From contig NW_026251711.1 in the NCBI RefSeq assembly GCF_025024155.1, positions 62,001 to 126,000 of the forward strand: a stretch of 64,000 nt of DNA, written 5' to 3'. Positions 48,145-57,874 of the stretch are shown here, in pieces (position 1 is the first letter of the stretch; each line of letters starts with the position of its first letter). The translations under genes and the position numbers were made by a program. The stretch comes from Gamsiella multidivaricata. Its lineage: Eukaryota > Mortierellomycota > Mortierellomycetes > Mortierellales > Mortierellaceae. The notes beneath the pieces were generated by a model. The model saw nothing but the letters and a program-made list of their open reading frames with translations, ran no database searches and was not told where the DNA came from.

Positions 48145-48459
48145 TTATTCAGGGATGTTCAAGATGCCCGTTCTCGAGAATTCTATGGCTATATCGCATA
48201 ACTCTACATCCACGCCAGTAATCTCAGACAAGCGATCTCTCGTCATCCAGTCTCGGACCTCAGGCGGAGCCGTGGAAAATTTTTTGAAGGTGTTGGCTAG
48301 GACCACGTACTCGTCGCGTGTGAGGGGGCTACGAATATCCTTAGAGGCATTTTCGCTTTGAATCCGAGAATCGGGAGGTGACAGTTCACAACTGGATGAG
48401 GAGCTTGCGGGTCCGGAGCAGATGAGGGAACCAGAAGTGCGCTCGGCAGGGGTCGACAT
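48145..48459 (-). CDS. Standalone helix-turn-helix-like ORF paralogous to the neighbouring transposase (104 aa)
   Basis: Residues about 45-104 (RDEYVVLANTFKKFSTAPPE, VRDWMTRDRLSEITGVDVEL, CDIAIEFSRTGILNIPE) align end to end with part of the 816-aa transposase next door (FNEYCILAMIFKSLSLAPEP...KELSLLTGVSESTCRKAIDF, SITGTL). That segment precedes the DDE core and reads as a DNA-binding helix-turn-helix. The ORF begins with a Ser/Pro-rich region like the transposase and stops right after the shared domain. It is in the same orientation, 123 bp downstream of the transposase stop. It could be a truncated second copy or a functional DNA-binding-only protein. Coding status is unproven, but the conserved domain supports it. 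Confidence 0.55.
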   Translation of the reverse strand: MSTPAERTSGSLICSGPASSSSSCELSPPDSRIQSENASKDIRSPLTRDEYVVLANTFKKFSTAPPEVRDWMTRDRLSEITGVDVELCDIAIEFSRTGILNIPE

Positions 48460-48582
48460 TGCTTGCTGATTGTATAAGGGATGGAGTTGAAGGAATGAAG
48501 ATCGTGCATTTCACAAGAGGCTATGCGATTAATTTTCGGCCCCATACATTGATTTCAAACAAAGAATCACGTTTAATTGTGG

Positions 48583-51033
48583 TTATTCATATTCGTACTC
48601 TTCCCCTTCGAATTCGAAATGGTCATCCAGCTTCTCTATGATAACTAATGGCCGGCCATAACGAGCATATTCTTCTTGGAGCTCTTCCTCCCAGTCCGCT
48701 TCACTTACAGACCTGAGTTCATCCTCATCCGGATAATGAGACTCCTCCTCATGGTCTGTGGCGGTAGCGGAAGCGCTCGAAATATCACCTTGAGACAGTT
48801 TATCCAGGGCATCATAGTATGCTTGGCCGATCTTGACGCTCTTGGCCCACACTGAGATGAATGTACTGTCCTTTAGCTCGCAAAAGTAGTGAGTTAGGGT
48901 TCTCTTGAGTCTCAACGGTGTCATCTTCCCTGTCGTATAGGCAGCGACCTTGTTCTTCACAACGGCCCATATCTTCTCGATGGGCTGGAGCTCGCAATGG
49001 TAAGGAGGGGTCTTGAAAATCTCATGGCCACCAATTTCCTCCGCAATTTTTGAAATCGAAAACGGCTGGTCAGGTAGACTCTTGATATACGCCAGCATTT
49101 CATGGTTCGTTGGTGGGCGTCCGTTCTTCCCATGTGGAACCAGGTTATTGGTGACAGCGTACCAATTCAATATGTCCTCCTTAGTGCTTCTGGTAGTGGG
49201 CTTCCTGTTGACCTTACTGAAGTGATAGGAGGCGCCATCAAGGTGAATGTGGCAAGGGCCGAGTCCCATGTCTCGCAGATTCTCGCAAAGTTTCCTGAAG
49301 ATGCCGTTAAATGTCTCCGAGTTGAAGTTTCCATGATAATCGTCGTCCTTTGCTATGACATTAGATGAGCGAATTACATCCGGGACGTCCTTCCATAAGT
49401 CGGCGTCTTGCAATGATTCCAGACCATTGGATAGGCCTTTTTTTGATTTTGCGGGCCAGATATGCACACTGTCCTTGACGAACTTGCCCACAACTTCGTC
49501 CGTGTCCGCATCGTAGTACACCACAAAGGCGGCGAAAATAACCAACAATGGCTTCCGACCGGGCTCGGAAACTGCACCTCCTGTTGAAACCCACCGCTTC
49601 GCTGCTGCATGATCAAGGTGACAGTACGACTCATCCAAAAATACCTCGGGCCGTTTGGGCACCAGCCTTCCATCCGATAGAGTTCCCAGGTTTTGTAGGC
49701 GGCGCGCGAGGTACTGACGTCGGAACTTAACATTCTGCGGCGCATCGTGCAAAATGTTTTGGCGGATCCCTTTGCCCCAGTGAAGTCCCAGTTTATGGAG
49801 ATAGCGTCGGATAGTGCTGACTGATACATCGAGTACCTTCTCATCTCGTAGCTGGTTTGCAATGCGATTAGATGAGTTGGGTAGTCCTAGCTTATTGGTC
49901 TCGACCACAATTTCCATCATCCTATTAGAAACGGCCATTTCCAGCGCTTGCTGGGGAGGTCCAGATCTTTTGGCTTCGCCACCTTTGAGGGTGCCGGTTA
50001 TCGAAAAATCAATCGCCTTCCTGCATGTCGACTCACTGACGCCGGTCAACAATGACAGTTCTTTAGATCTTGAGCCATTGCCAAGGCTTGAGATCCATTG
50101 CTGGACAGGTTCTGGAGCGAGGGAGAGACTCTTGAAAATCATTGCAAGGATGCAGTATTCATTGAACGTAACGCAGGATCTATCACGCTTGAAGGTGGGG
50201 TTATTCAGGACAAGATCCTCGCTTGGCTTCGATGCTGAAGCAGGCTTTTTAGGTTTGGAAGAGTCCTTTGGTGCCCTACAGTCATTCCTGGAGTCAAAGG
50301 GGTTTGAGGAATCGTCCGCGACAAAGGCCAATGTCGGGGGCACCTTATGGAATTTGGGGGGTTGGATCGGAATGCCACAACTCTTGGGAGGGGTTTCCTG
50401 TACAAAGAACAAGTTCCCTACCGGTGGGTGATATCGGAGAGGAGGAGGAGGAGTACGAATCCTATGACTCGGGGAACGGTAAGGGGATTGTCGGTTGTAG
50501 CCAAGAGACCCCGGAGACCCCGGAGATCTAGTAGGAGTAGGAGTTCTGCGCCTCTGTGGGGGCTTGGGACAGTTCCTGGGCTTGGCAGAGTTTTTTGGCG
50601 TCCTGAAACTATTTCTGGAGGTGAAGGTGTCCGAGGGATCATCCTCGACAAAGGTTAACGTCGGAGGCACCTGGTGGAGGCTGGGGGACTGGGTCGAAAT
50701 GCCGCGACTCTTGGAAGGGGTTTCCTGCACAAAGAACAAGTTTCCTACTGGTGGGTGATATCGGAGAGGAGGAGGAGTACGAATCCTATGACTCGGGGAA
50801 CGGTAAGGGGATCGTCGGTTGTAGCCAAGAGGCCCTGGGGACCCTGAAGACCCTGGAGACCCAGTAGGGGTTCCAGGCCTCGGTGGGGTACGACAACTCA
50901 CGCGAGTAGGGGATGTGGTAATATTCCACGCGTCTTGTTTCGGGGAAGCATTGGGAAGCGATGAATTAACGCGTCCGATGGTCTCAATGGGAATGCTAGT
51001 GCTGTTGGACATTTTTTCTCGGTTGTGTTGCAA
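48583..51033 (-). CDS. DDE transposase, Tc1/mariner/IS630-related (816 aa, intact)
   Basis: Single uninterrupted ORF; a second ATG seven codons in (MSNSTSIP) is an equally good start. The N-terminal half is Ser/Pro/Arg-rich and contains a tandem duplication of about 109 residues (see the repeat entry). Residues about 290-360 carry the helix-turn-helix-like domain, followed by a second DNA-binding region (NSSNRIANQLRDEKVLDVSV, STIRRYLHKLGLHWGKG). Catalytic triad: VFLDESYCHLD (D near 464), HIHLDGASYHF (D near 596) and CELQPIEKIW (E near 683), i.e. DDE_3-type. The C-terminus is acidic. The absence of stops over 2.4 kb implies recent activity. Confidence 0.88.
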   Translation of the reverse strand: MQHNREKMSNSTSIPIETIGRVNSSLPNASPKQDAWNITTSPTRVSCRTPPRPGTPTGSPGSSGSPGPLGYNRRSPYRSPSHRIRTPPPLRYHPPVGNLFFVQETPSKSRGISTQSPSLHQVPPTLTFVEDDPSDTFTSRNSFRTPKNSAKPRNCPKPPQRRRTPTPTRSPGSPGSLGYNRQSPYRSPSHRIRTPPPPLRYHPPVGNLFFVQETPPKSCGIPIQPPKFHKVPPTLAFVADDSSNPFDSRNDCRAPKDSSKPKKPASASKPSEDLVLNNPTFKRDRSCVTFNEYCILAMIFKSLSLAPEPVQQWISSLGNGSRSKELSLLTGVSESTCRKAIDFSITGTLKGGEAKRSGPPQQALEMAVSNRMMEIVVETNKLGLPNSSNRIANQLRDEKVLDVSVSTIRRYLHKLGLHWGKGIRQNILHDAPQNVKFRRQYLARRLQNLGTLSDGRLVPKRPEVFLDESYCHLDHAAAKRWVSTGGAVSEPGRKPLLVIFAAFVVYYDADTDEVVGKFVKDSVHIWPAKSKKGLSNGLESLQDADLWKDVPDVIRSSNVIAKDDDYHGNFNSETFNGIFRKLCENLRDMGLGPCHIHLDGASYHFSKVNRKPTTRSTKEDILNWYAVTNNLVPHGKNGRPPTNHEMLAYIKSLPDQPFSISKIAEEIGGHEIFKTPPYHCELQPIEKIWAVVKNKVAAYTTGKMTPLRLKRTLTHYFCELKDSTFISVWAKSVKIGQAYYDALDKLSQGDISSASATATDHEEESHYPDEDELRSVSEADWEEELQEEYARYGRPLVIIEKLDDHFEFEGEEYEYE
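50268..50920 (-). repeat. In-frame tandem duplication inside the transposase, period about 326 bp
   Basis: The blocks around 50402-50560 and 50730-50880 share long near-identical runs (caaagaacaagtt...cggtgggtgatatcggagag). In protein, both encode PYRSPSHRIRTPPP and LRYHPPVGNLFFVQETP followed by VPPTL(T/A)FV. The offset of about 326-327 bp preserves the frame with small indels. The first-to-second copy differences are scattered substitutions, so the duplication is not brand new. Confidence 0.85.
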
Positions 51034-51152
51034 GATTTGTGTGGTTCATCATCTAGCCATGAGCTTTCAAATGAGCATTGGCGTTGTGCATCCGTAGCCC
51101 CATTCCCTAAGTGCACTACGTCTCAGTTTGCTTGTAGAGAGCTACCAGTCGT

Positions 51153-51258
51153 TCCAAATTGGGAACAACAGGAATCTGTCCAAATCGGGATAGTAATCAT
51201 TCAATTCAAAAAATATATGCGTCCAAATTAGGAGTATTCACTTCAATTCAAAATTATA
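51153..51258. repeat. Three TCCAAAT-type repeats upstream of the transposase
   Basis: tccaaattggga (51153), tccaaatcggga (51179) and tccaaattagga (51222). The last two are heads of longer imperfect direct repeats (51178-51217 and 51221-51258), both containing ttcaattcaaaa. They lie 120-225 bp before the transposase start, where transposase-binding or regulatory sites would be expected. Confidence 0.6.
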
Positions 51259-52767
51259 TTTCGCGGTTTACCAATGCTTTCGACTCTATCTCGATGTGAG
51301 CTGAATGGCATTTTTATGGTTTTACAGCCACGGACATACAAATTGAGGGGTTTATGAGACGCTGAACAGAGCAAAAAGCTCTGGGGAAAAAATTCTCCTT
51401 AGGCTGCTCGGTTTTGAGTTTTTGGGCTCGAATTTTTTATTTTCCTAAGCAAACAAATAGGTCTGGGGAAGACGCGCTTCAAGATTAGGGCTGCGACGGA
51501 GAAATCTTTGGTTTTTGCACCCTGCCGTATAGGGGATCTGGGCTGCTAGCAATTGGGTATTTCTGAACAGGCTGCTTGAAGACGACCAAAAGTACCTCTG
51601 TTTTCTGTGGAACTGGACATTAGCCGAGACGTATAACCCCATACAAAGGATACATACGCACAAAAGTATAGCACGAAGGCACCTTCCTAAATAAGGTCTC
51701 TCTGGATGAAAGGAGGGCTTCAGCCAGGGCTTGCCCCAATTGGGCCATTTCAGGTGTACATGTACTAGCTTCACAGCAATACATACCTCTGCCTTCTGTA
51801 TCAGATAATTATGGAAGAGAATTACGGCTCTGACGACGAAAGGTACAGTCTATTCTTAGCGCTCGTTTTATGAAGCCATTGATATCAATAAGGGGTGCCA
51901 GCTCTAGATGTCTTCACCACGGCGCCTACGTCCGCCATTCTGTCCAATTCAGTGACATATCCACGTTAAATACTCCAGGTACTGGAGACGGAATCTGCAG
52001 CCACACCTGGTTTAGACCATTCTGCAGGGATGAGCGTGCCACGGGTTGGCTGAAGGTCACAGGGGAGAGAATGAAAAGAACTCGGCCGAAATCCCGACCT
52101 GAAAAGAGCGATCGGCGAATCAGAAGTAATAAAATCGGTGGTTCCAGATCCATAACAACTCGGAAGCTGTACCTGAAAGTCCTCTGTAAAAGGTAAGCAG
52201 ATTGCGAAATTGAGTTGAATGCGTCCAAGTGGAACAGTAAACATGGCCGTTTTTGTAACCTTGCAGGTCGTCCCCCCCAACCGGCTGAGGGTCTTCATTG
52301 GCCGAAAGCGGAGACACTCGAGTGAGCAAAGAACCCAATAGAGACATACCCTGCCCTTTTGCTTTGTCAAAAAACAAAAAAGGACAAACCAGGCTGTTTG
52401 GACACGAGTAAACGCTAATTAGGGTTGGCCCGTTATTCGTTATTCTATTGCCAAACAGTAAGGCAGAAATGTCCTTCATCTAGTTGCTGTTCATCGTTCG
52501 TGCGCAAACGAGTCTTCCCCTGGACAACGGCTCCAAACCTTTGTCTCCATTGTTTATTCTTCGTCCCTGAGAATCCACCCACTAGAAACAGAAGCAAGCC
52601 AACGCATAAAAGCAACTGCACTTTTCAGTTCTTTTCTCTCTTTTTGTTGTTGGTTCTTCAGTGCAAACTCCCCTACCCTCACTCTCTCCCCTTCTTCTCT
52701 CGTCTATCTGTACCGCCTTTTTTATCCATCCCCCATCTATCATCACACATATACCACTAATCTTACG
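51259..52767. other. Intergenic region upstream of ptr2 copy B
   Basis: No supportable gene. The last 150 bp before 52768 are C/T-rich (CTCTCCCC, CATCCCCCATC) and are the likely transcription start region of copy B. Overlapping minus-strand ORFs at 51926-52479 lack motifs. Confidence 0.45.
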
Positions 52768-54559
52768 ATGGACGAAAAGCGCGACATTGAAGCAGCCGAG
52801 ATTGCCAACATCGAGATCTCGGCTCTGGATCTGTTGACCGACCATGAGAAGGAGTTGCTCGAGTTGGAGGCCCGTCTGAACGCTGAGCTCGATGCCCAGC
52901 TGTTGAAGAACCCCAACAAGATGCCAAAGGCCGTCTTCTTCATCTTGCCCAACGAGTTTGGAGAGCGCTTCTGCTACTACGGTGTGCAGCCCAACTTGAA
53001 CAAGTACTTCCGCCTCATCAGTGGAATGACCTCTGTCGATGCCAAGGTCTTCTCAACGGCATTTACTATGTTGGCTTACTTCTTCCCCTTGATCGGTGCT
53101 GCCCTTTCAGATTCCTTCTTGGGCAAATGGTAAGTAGCATGATGCACTGCATGTCCATGAATATTACAGCTTAGACAGGAGTAGTTTATCTAACCCTTCC
53201 TTGATAACATCTTGTCACAGGTGGACCATTATCTCCTTCGCGATCGTCTATCTCATTGGTATGATCATGGTTACCGTATTCGCCATCCCCAACTTGATCG
53301 GACCTGTCGGACAGGTCTCTCACTTCTTGACCTTCCTGCCCATGCTCATCATCGCCATCGGTACCGGTGGTATTAAACCCTGTGTTTCCTCCCATGGTGG
53401 TGACCAGTATCTCCCCTCCCAGGAGGCTGCCAAGGATGTTTTCTTCAACGTCTTCTATGTCGCCATCAATGTTGGTGCTCTCATCGCCCAGTTCGTCGTC
53501 CCTGAATTGACCAAATTGCAGTGCTACGGCCAGGATACTTGCTACGCTGGAGCCTTCTTGCTCCCCACCATCGTCTTTGCCTTGGCCTTGGCTATCTTCG
53601 CCTCCGGTCATCGCTTCTACCGCATTGTTCCCCCACTGGGTGAGTTCCTTCCCCTCAAGGCCCTCAAGGCTACGATCCTCGCTGCCACCCGCTATCGTGC
53701 CGCCACCGCTGCTGAGCGCCAGGCCAAGGGTCACTGGCTCAACTTTGCAGAGGAGGAGTACGGCGGTGTGTTTGTTGAGGAGTGCCGCGACTTCGGTCTT
53801 GTCCTCGTCCCTGTCGTCATCCCCTTCGCTTTCTGCTGGATGTTGTACAACCAGAACTCGAACGAGTGGTCCGACCAGTACTACCTCATGAACGGTGCCA
53901 TTTTTGGAGGCAAGGACCCCCAGAAGTCCTATGTCCAGTCTGCTCAGTACGGCAACATCAACACGATTCTGATTATTCTCCTCGTTCCCTTCCTGGCCAC
54001 GGTCGTCTACCCTTTCTGCGCCCGCCGTGGATGGAGCTTCGGCCCCCAGCGTCGTATGGCTACCGGTTTCTTCTTCGTCGTCCTATCTTTTGCCGTTTCG
54101 GCCGCTCTTGCACCCATGATCGAGAAGGCCTTCCGCCAGTCTGGTCGTGATATTGACAACGCTGCCGATTATGATGGCACCTACTGCGAGCAGTGCTACT
54201 CTGCCTGGTTGCAGTTCCCTCAGTGGTTCTTGCTCTCGCTCGGTGAGGCCCTGTTCTCACCCACCGGTGTCCAGTTCACCTACATCGAAGCTGGTCGCCA
54301 GTTCCGTGCCGTCTCCACCTCGTTCTGGCTCCTCTCGACCTCCTTGGGTTCGATCTTGATTATAATCCTCGAGCCTGCTTTCGCCGACGCTGGATTGACC
54401 TCGGGCACCAAGGGCTGGGCTTACTCTGGTATTGGACTGTTCGGATTCATCCTTTACTGCATTGCCTCGTACTTTTATACTCCTCGCAAGAACCGTCCTT
54501 CGATCAACGAGGCTGCTCGTATCTCTAAGGAGAAGGAGTACGCTGTTCAGAAGTACTAA
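52768..54559 (+). CDS. ptr2: POT-family peptide transporter, copy B (566 aa, C-terminally shortened)
   Basis: Exons 52768-53129 and 53221-54559, same single intron position as copy A. Carries the same POT motifs (GERFCYYGVQPNL, GTGGIKPCVSSHGGDQY). Exon 1 lacks four residues present in copy A (LEKP) but otherwise is nearly identical; the intron is identical except for about one base. The middle of exon 2 is also almost identical, whereas the segment after NTILI differs often (LLVPFLATVVYPF versus LIILPLLAGFVYPF). At the end, TACTAT of copy A is TACTAA here, so the protein stops after VQKY and loses the last ten residues; the former coding sequence (PAQFEDEA) follows as 3' UTR. Likely still functional, since only the cytosolic tail is lost. 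Confidence 0.93.
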
Positions 54560-54876
54560 ATCCCTGCGCAGTTCGAAGACGAGGCCTAGGCGAACACATC
54601 CATGCTTGTACCATATCGACTTTTCACTAAATAATAATAAAAAACACCCTAAAGATGACTGATAACGACCTAATAAGTGTAGTCTTTCAAGAGTAGTGCG
54701 TGTGCATTGAGCTACAGCCTTCAAAGTTAGTGGATTCGTTTTTGGTTTTACGTACGACGGGGCATTATCTATGATAAGATTTGGAGGCAATCTTAATATG
54801 GCATAGCGCCACCAAGAAACCAGAACATCGTCGTTTAATATGATACAATGGATTTTATTTGATTTTAGCAGCTTCG
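54560..54876. other. Convergent intergenic region
   Basis: The 3' flank of ptr2 copy B, including about 60 bp matching the 3' flank of copy A (shared gcctaggcgaacacatccat). No gene is seen. Confidence 0.6.
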
Positions 54877-56658
54877 TCAGTGGATGGTGAGGATATCTCT
54901 GCCAGAGTTGAAAGCTCCTACAGGCATGGGCGCCATAGCGTCTGGCGATAGCGGCATGGCCCGGAAAGAGAATGTGTTGGGTACGGTTGTTACTACTATC
55001 GACGAGTATGCTGTGCTGTTGAGATCCTCGCGATCGAAGGTGAGCCGCGATGAGGAATTGTTGTCAGCGCTGGTGGCTGTGATGGTTGCTGTGGTGTCGG
55101 TATCATCTGCATGGATTTCACTGTTGATCGAAAAGACGTAGCCTTTCGGGGGTAGTGGTCCGTCTTGGGCACCATATGGATCCTGTGAGTCGTTCTCCTT
55201 GTCCATATGTTCCGATTCGAACGTCTCGTTGTCGTCGTCTTCGTCCCCATCCATAGTGTCTGGTACATCCTCCGGTTCATCTTCATCGCTGTCATCATTC
55301 TCTTCGTTCTCGTCAATACTCTCCTCCTCCGCCTCATCTATACCACTGTCCTCCTCCTCACTTTCATGCTCCACATCTTCGTCCTCCTCGTCTTCCTCTT
55401 CTGGGTCCTCTTCGGTATCCACATCCCCGTCATTCCCCTCGTCATTCGAGTCCACGACTACACCCTCGGTGCCAGAAGAGGAGTTGGCTTCTTCGCCAGT
55501 GGATGAACTGGATTCTTCGCTGCCATCCAGTCACTCGTGCAGGTACTGTGCGTTCTTGAGCAGCACCTGCTTCCGCAGGTCCTTACCCTTTTTTCGCCTC
55601 TTCCTCTTTGGAGCACTTAAAAACAAAGTGGAAAATAGAACGATACCGTTAGTATATCTCAAGTTTTTCGCCTTAATGCAGAAGCATTCTCGAGAGAGAT
55701 GGAGAGGGAGCGACACGCGGAGCAACAGAGATCGCACTTACGGTAGAGGCTGGGTTCCATTGAGAGACTGTCGTCGCTTATCGATATGCCTCTCCAGCCG
55801 TCTCTGCCTGGCCTCCTGCTCCAAGGCTTCTCTGTTCGACATCGGTACAATCGCCGGGATGGGTGCGCGCGGCAACAGCCCCGTGCTGCGACGCCGACTG
55901 CTAGCATAATAATCAAAACTCTGTTGTTGCTGCTGTTGTTTATGGTGAGGGTGAGAATGTTTCCTGTTAAGGTGGCTGAAACTCAACGAATCGTTTTCTC
56001 GGGAGTCCTCCTGATGGTGCTCGTCCAGCTTAACCTCTGCCCCAGCGGCAGAATCACCCGCACCGGCGTCATCCTCGTCGCTGTCTTCTACATCATCATC
56101 GTCCTCAGACGACTGTGAAGGACATATTGAAGAGGATGAAGATATGTATCCCTCACTGGAGCTGTCATCTTCGTATTCGTACTCGTCGCCGTTGTCATAT
56201 TCTTGGCCGAGGTGTCGACCTCCACGAGTGTGATGGGAATGCGGGGCAGCGTGGGAGGTTGCGAGAGAGGAGTGGTCGAGTTGGGACCATTGGTCTAGTG
56301 GCCCTCCGTGGGATTCGCGGGGTGGGATTGTGGCAGAGAAGAGGACTGAGGGCGACGAAGGTGAGGGCGCTTGGTGGTGCGGATCGTAGTCATCGAACAG
56401 TGCCGACTCCTATGTTGGGTTTAAGGAAGATGTGGTCAGTTTGAGAGGAAGAGTTCATGGCATGTGAGAAAGAATATGCCCGCAAGCTGAAGAAACGGCG
56501 GGACGGCTAACCTGGGACTGAGGAGACCGATTCGCTCGAGTGCCCTGGGTCAGACCGCGTCGGTAGCGATCCCTGATCCCAAAATCGAGCCTGAACAGCT
56601 TCATGGCCTTTTTGAATTGAGCTTGGATAGTCGAGTGCAGCGAATAAGGATTGGTCAT
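54877..56658 (-). CDS. Unknown acidic low-complexity protein; in-frame TGA bypass suspected
   Basis: Exons complement(55531..55615, 55742..56409, 56512..56658) encode 299 aa ending at a TGA (55531-55533). The N-terminus SLHSTIQAQFKKAMKLFRLD is the only part that looks folded. Then come His/Ser-rich and acidic stretches, a Gln run, a basic helix (REALEQEARQRRLERHIDKR) and a nuclear-localisation-like KRKRRKKGK. Directly after the TGA (context GAG TGA CTG) the same frame stays open for another 217 codons to 54877, strongly acidic (EEEDEEDEDVEHESEEED) and then ending FRAMPLSPDAMAPMPVGAFN. The extension has coding composition. It could be reached by readthrough, or by a 72-nt intron (55515-55586, GTAAGG...GCGAAG) that removes the TGA in phase. 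Otherwise this is a nonsense mutation. Function unknown; probably nuclear. Confidence 0.6.
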
Positions 56659-57130
56659 TCACACAGTAAGGCTAGACGGGTGTGCGGAAGAAGCAGAGCG
56701 CTGTGCACACATGGTACGCAGGGGAAGAAGGAGTTTGTCGGTCAAGGGAAGAGAGAGCAGTTGAAGAATCGTGGGAGTACAAGGATAGAGCCTTTTTGGC
56801 GGGAAAAAGAAAAAAAAAGAGAAGTGCAGCAGAAGGTGAGGAAGTGGTGAGAGAAAATCAAAGAGCCGAGCCATCCGGGAAAAGATAAAAGGGTCTCACT
56901 CGCTCATACCTCATAGTCTACCTCATACCCTTTAAATCCTCGCCAAGATACAACTCTGCTGCTAGTCTAGTTTCATGCGGCAATCCCTATTCGTAGAAGA
57001 GCATGTTCTGACGCGTAGAGGCGGCCTAGGAGGACCTAAGCAAAAAGGCGTTTTTGGCGTAGACGGCCAACATGCATGGCAGTTCTCCATCGCCCTATTT
57101 TTATTCCCTCTCCAAACAACCCACTTTGCT
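56659..57130. other. Intergenic region between two minus-strand genes
   Basis: Upstream region of the acidic protein gene. A sequence GATAAAAGGG near 56883 is TATA-like but lies on the plus strand. Nothing else is recognised. Confidence 0.4.
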
Positions 57131-57874
57131 CTACTCCTCGCCTGAGGCCGTGCTCTTCCACCGCGCACCAATCTGTCCCCGGACCTTCAATCTCTCAGGG
57201 TGGTCCCTCGGTAGGGGTGCGACCACTTTGCGATGGATACAGCAGCTCTGTAAGCATCTTCGACAACGCCGACACATCCTTCCAGTCCTGCGGGCGCAAC
57301 TCCTACAGAAGACTGTCGGCGCAGGCACAACGCGTGGCATGCACATGTCGTGCTCTTTGTGGTAACAGTCGCATCGCTTGAACTCGGATCCATGGTCCAT
57401 GGTCAAGTAGTAGTTCAGGTCGAACTTAGGAGAGTAGTCATATTCCTGGTCATAACCATAATCGCAATCATAGTCGTAGTCATAGTCGTAATCATCATCA
57501 TCATCATCATCATCATTATCACCGTAGTCGTATTCCTCCTCATCTTCGAAATCTTGGTCATGGCCTTGAGCATGCTCGAGGTTGCACTCGTGTTCGGTCC
57601 CACTGTGTAGCTTTGAGAGATCTTTCATTTCATACGCTTCACCACCTTTGCCCCGACAGCCATCAAAGTCGTTGTTCAATGGATAGACGGGCCCATAAGA
57701 ACTTAAAACGTCTTGTAAGACACGACGTAGTTCCTGTTCTGCCCCAACATGTTCACCACTAAGATCATCGTTATCGTTATTCACGTCTTCGTCGTTGGCT
57801 ACGGTGATTTCCAGCTCCTGGATTATGATCGATCCCTCGGCAGCATCTGCGCCAGAGAATGTTGAACGGGCCAT
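57131..57874 (-). CDS. Unknown acidic protein with a Cys-rich C-terminus (247 aa)
   Basis: Single-exon ORF from MARSTFSGADAAEGSIIIQE. The centre is an Asp/Glu/Tyr stretch with YDYDYDYDCDYGYD-type repeats from a microsatellite-like DNA tract (about 57430-57540). The last 80 residues contain about twelve cysteines, with CDCYHKEHDMCM and CRSCARRTGRMCRRCRRC, the pairs spaced as in zinc-binding or disulfide modules, then a basic tail. No family recognised. No signal peptide, so zinc binding is more plausible than disulfides; that is inference. Confidence 0.55.
   Translation of the reverse strand: MARSTFSGADAAEGSIIIQELEITVANDEDVNNDNDDLSGEHVGAEQELRRVLQDVLSSYGPVYPLNNDFDGCRGKGGEAYEMKDLSKLHSGTEHECNLEHAQGHDQDFEDEEEYDYGDNDDDDDDDDYDYDYDYDCDYGYDQEYDYSPKFDLNYYLTMDHGSEFKRCDCYHKEHDMCMPRVVPAPTVFCRSCARRTGRMCRRCRRCLQSCCIHRKVVAPLPRDHPERLKVRGQIGARWKSTASGEE

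Larger units (their letters stand above)
48145..51258 (-). mobile_element. DDE (Tc1/mariner/IS630-related) DNA transposon, borders not resolved
   Basis: Contains an intact transposase ORF (48583-51033), the HTH-only ORF (48145-48459) and short repeats upstream of the transposase (51153-51258). I looked for terminal inverted repeats and a TA target duplication on both sides and could not see them by eye, so the limits given are only the outermost related features. It lies between the two inverted peptide-transporter copies. Confidence 0.6.

Noticed and set aside
51926..52479. Three overlapping minus-strand ORFs of 100-134 codons
   Set aside because: Equally open in different frames with no recognisable domain; probably chance in AT/GC-balanced DNA.
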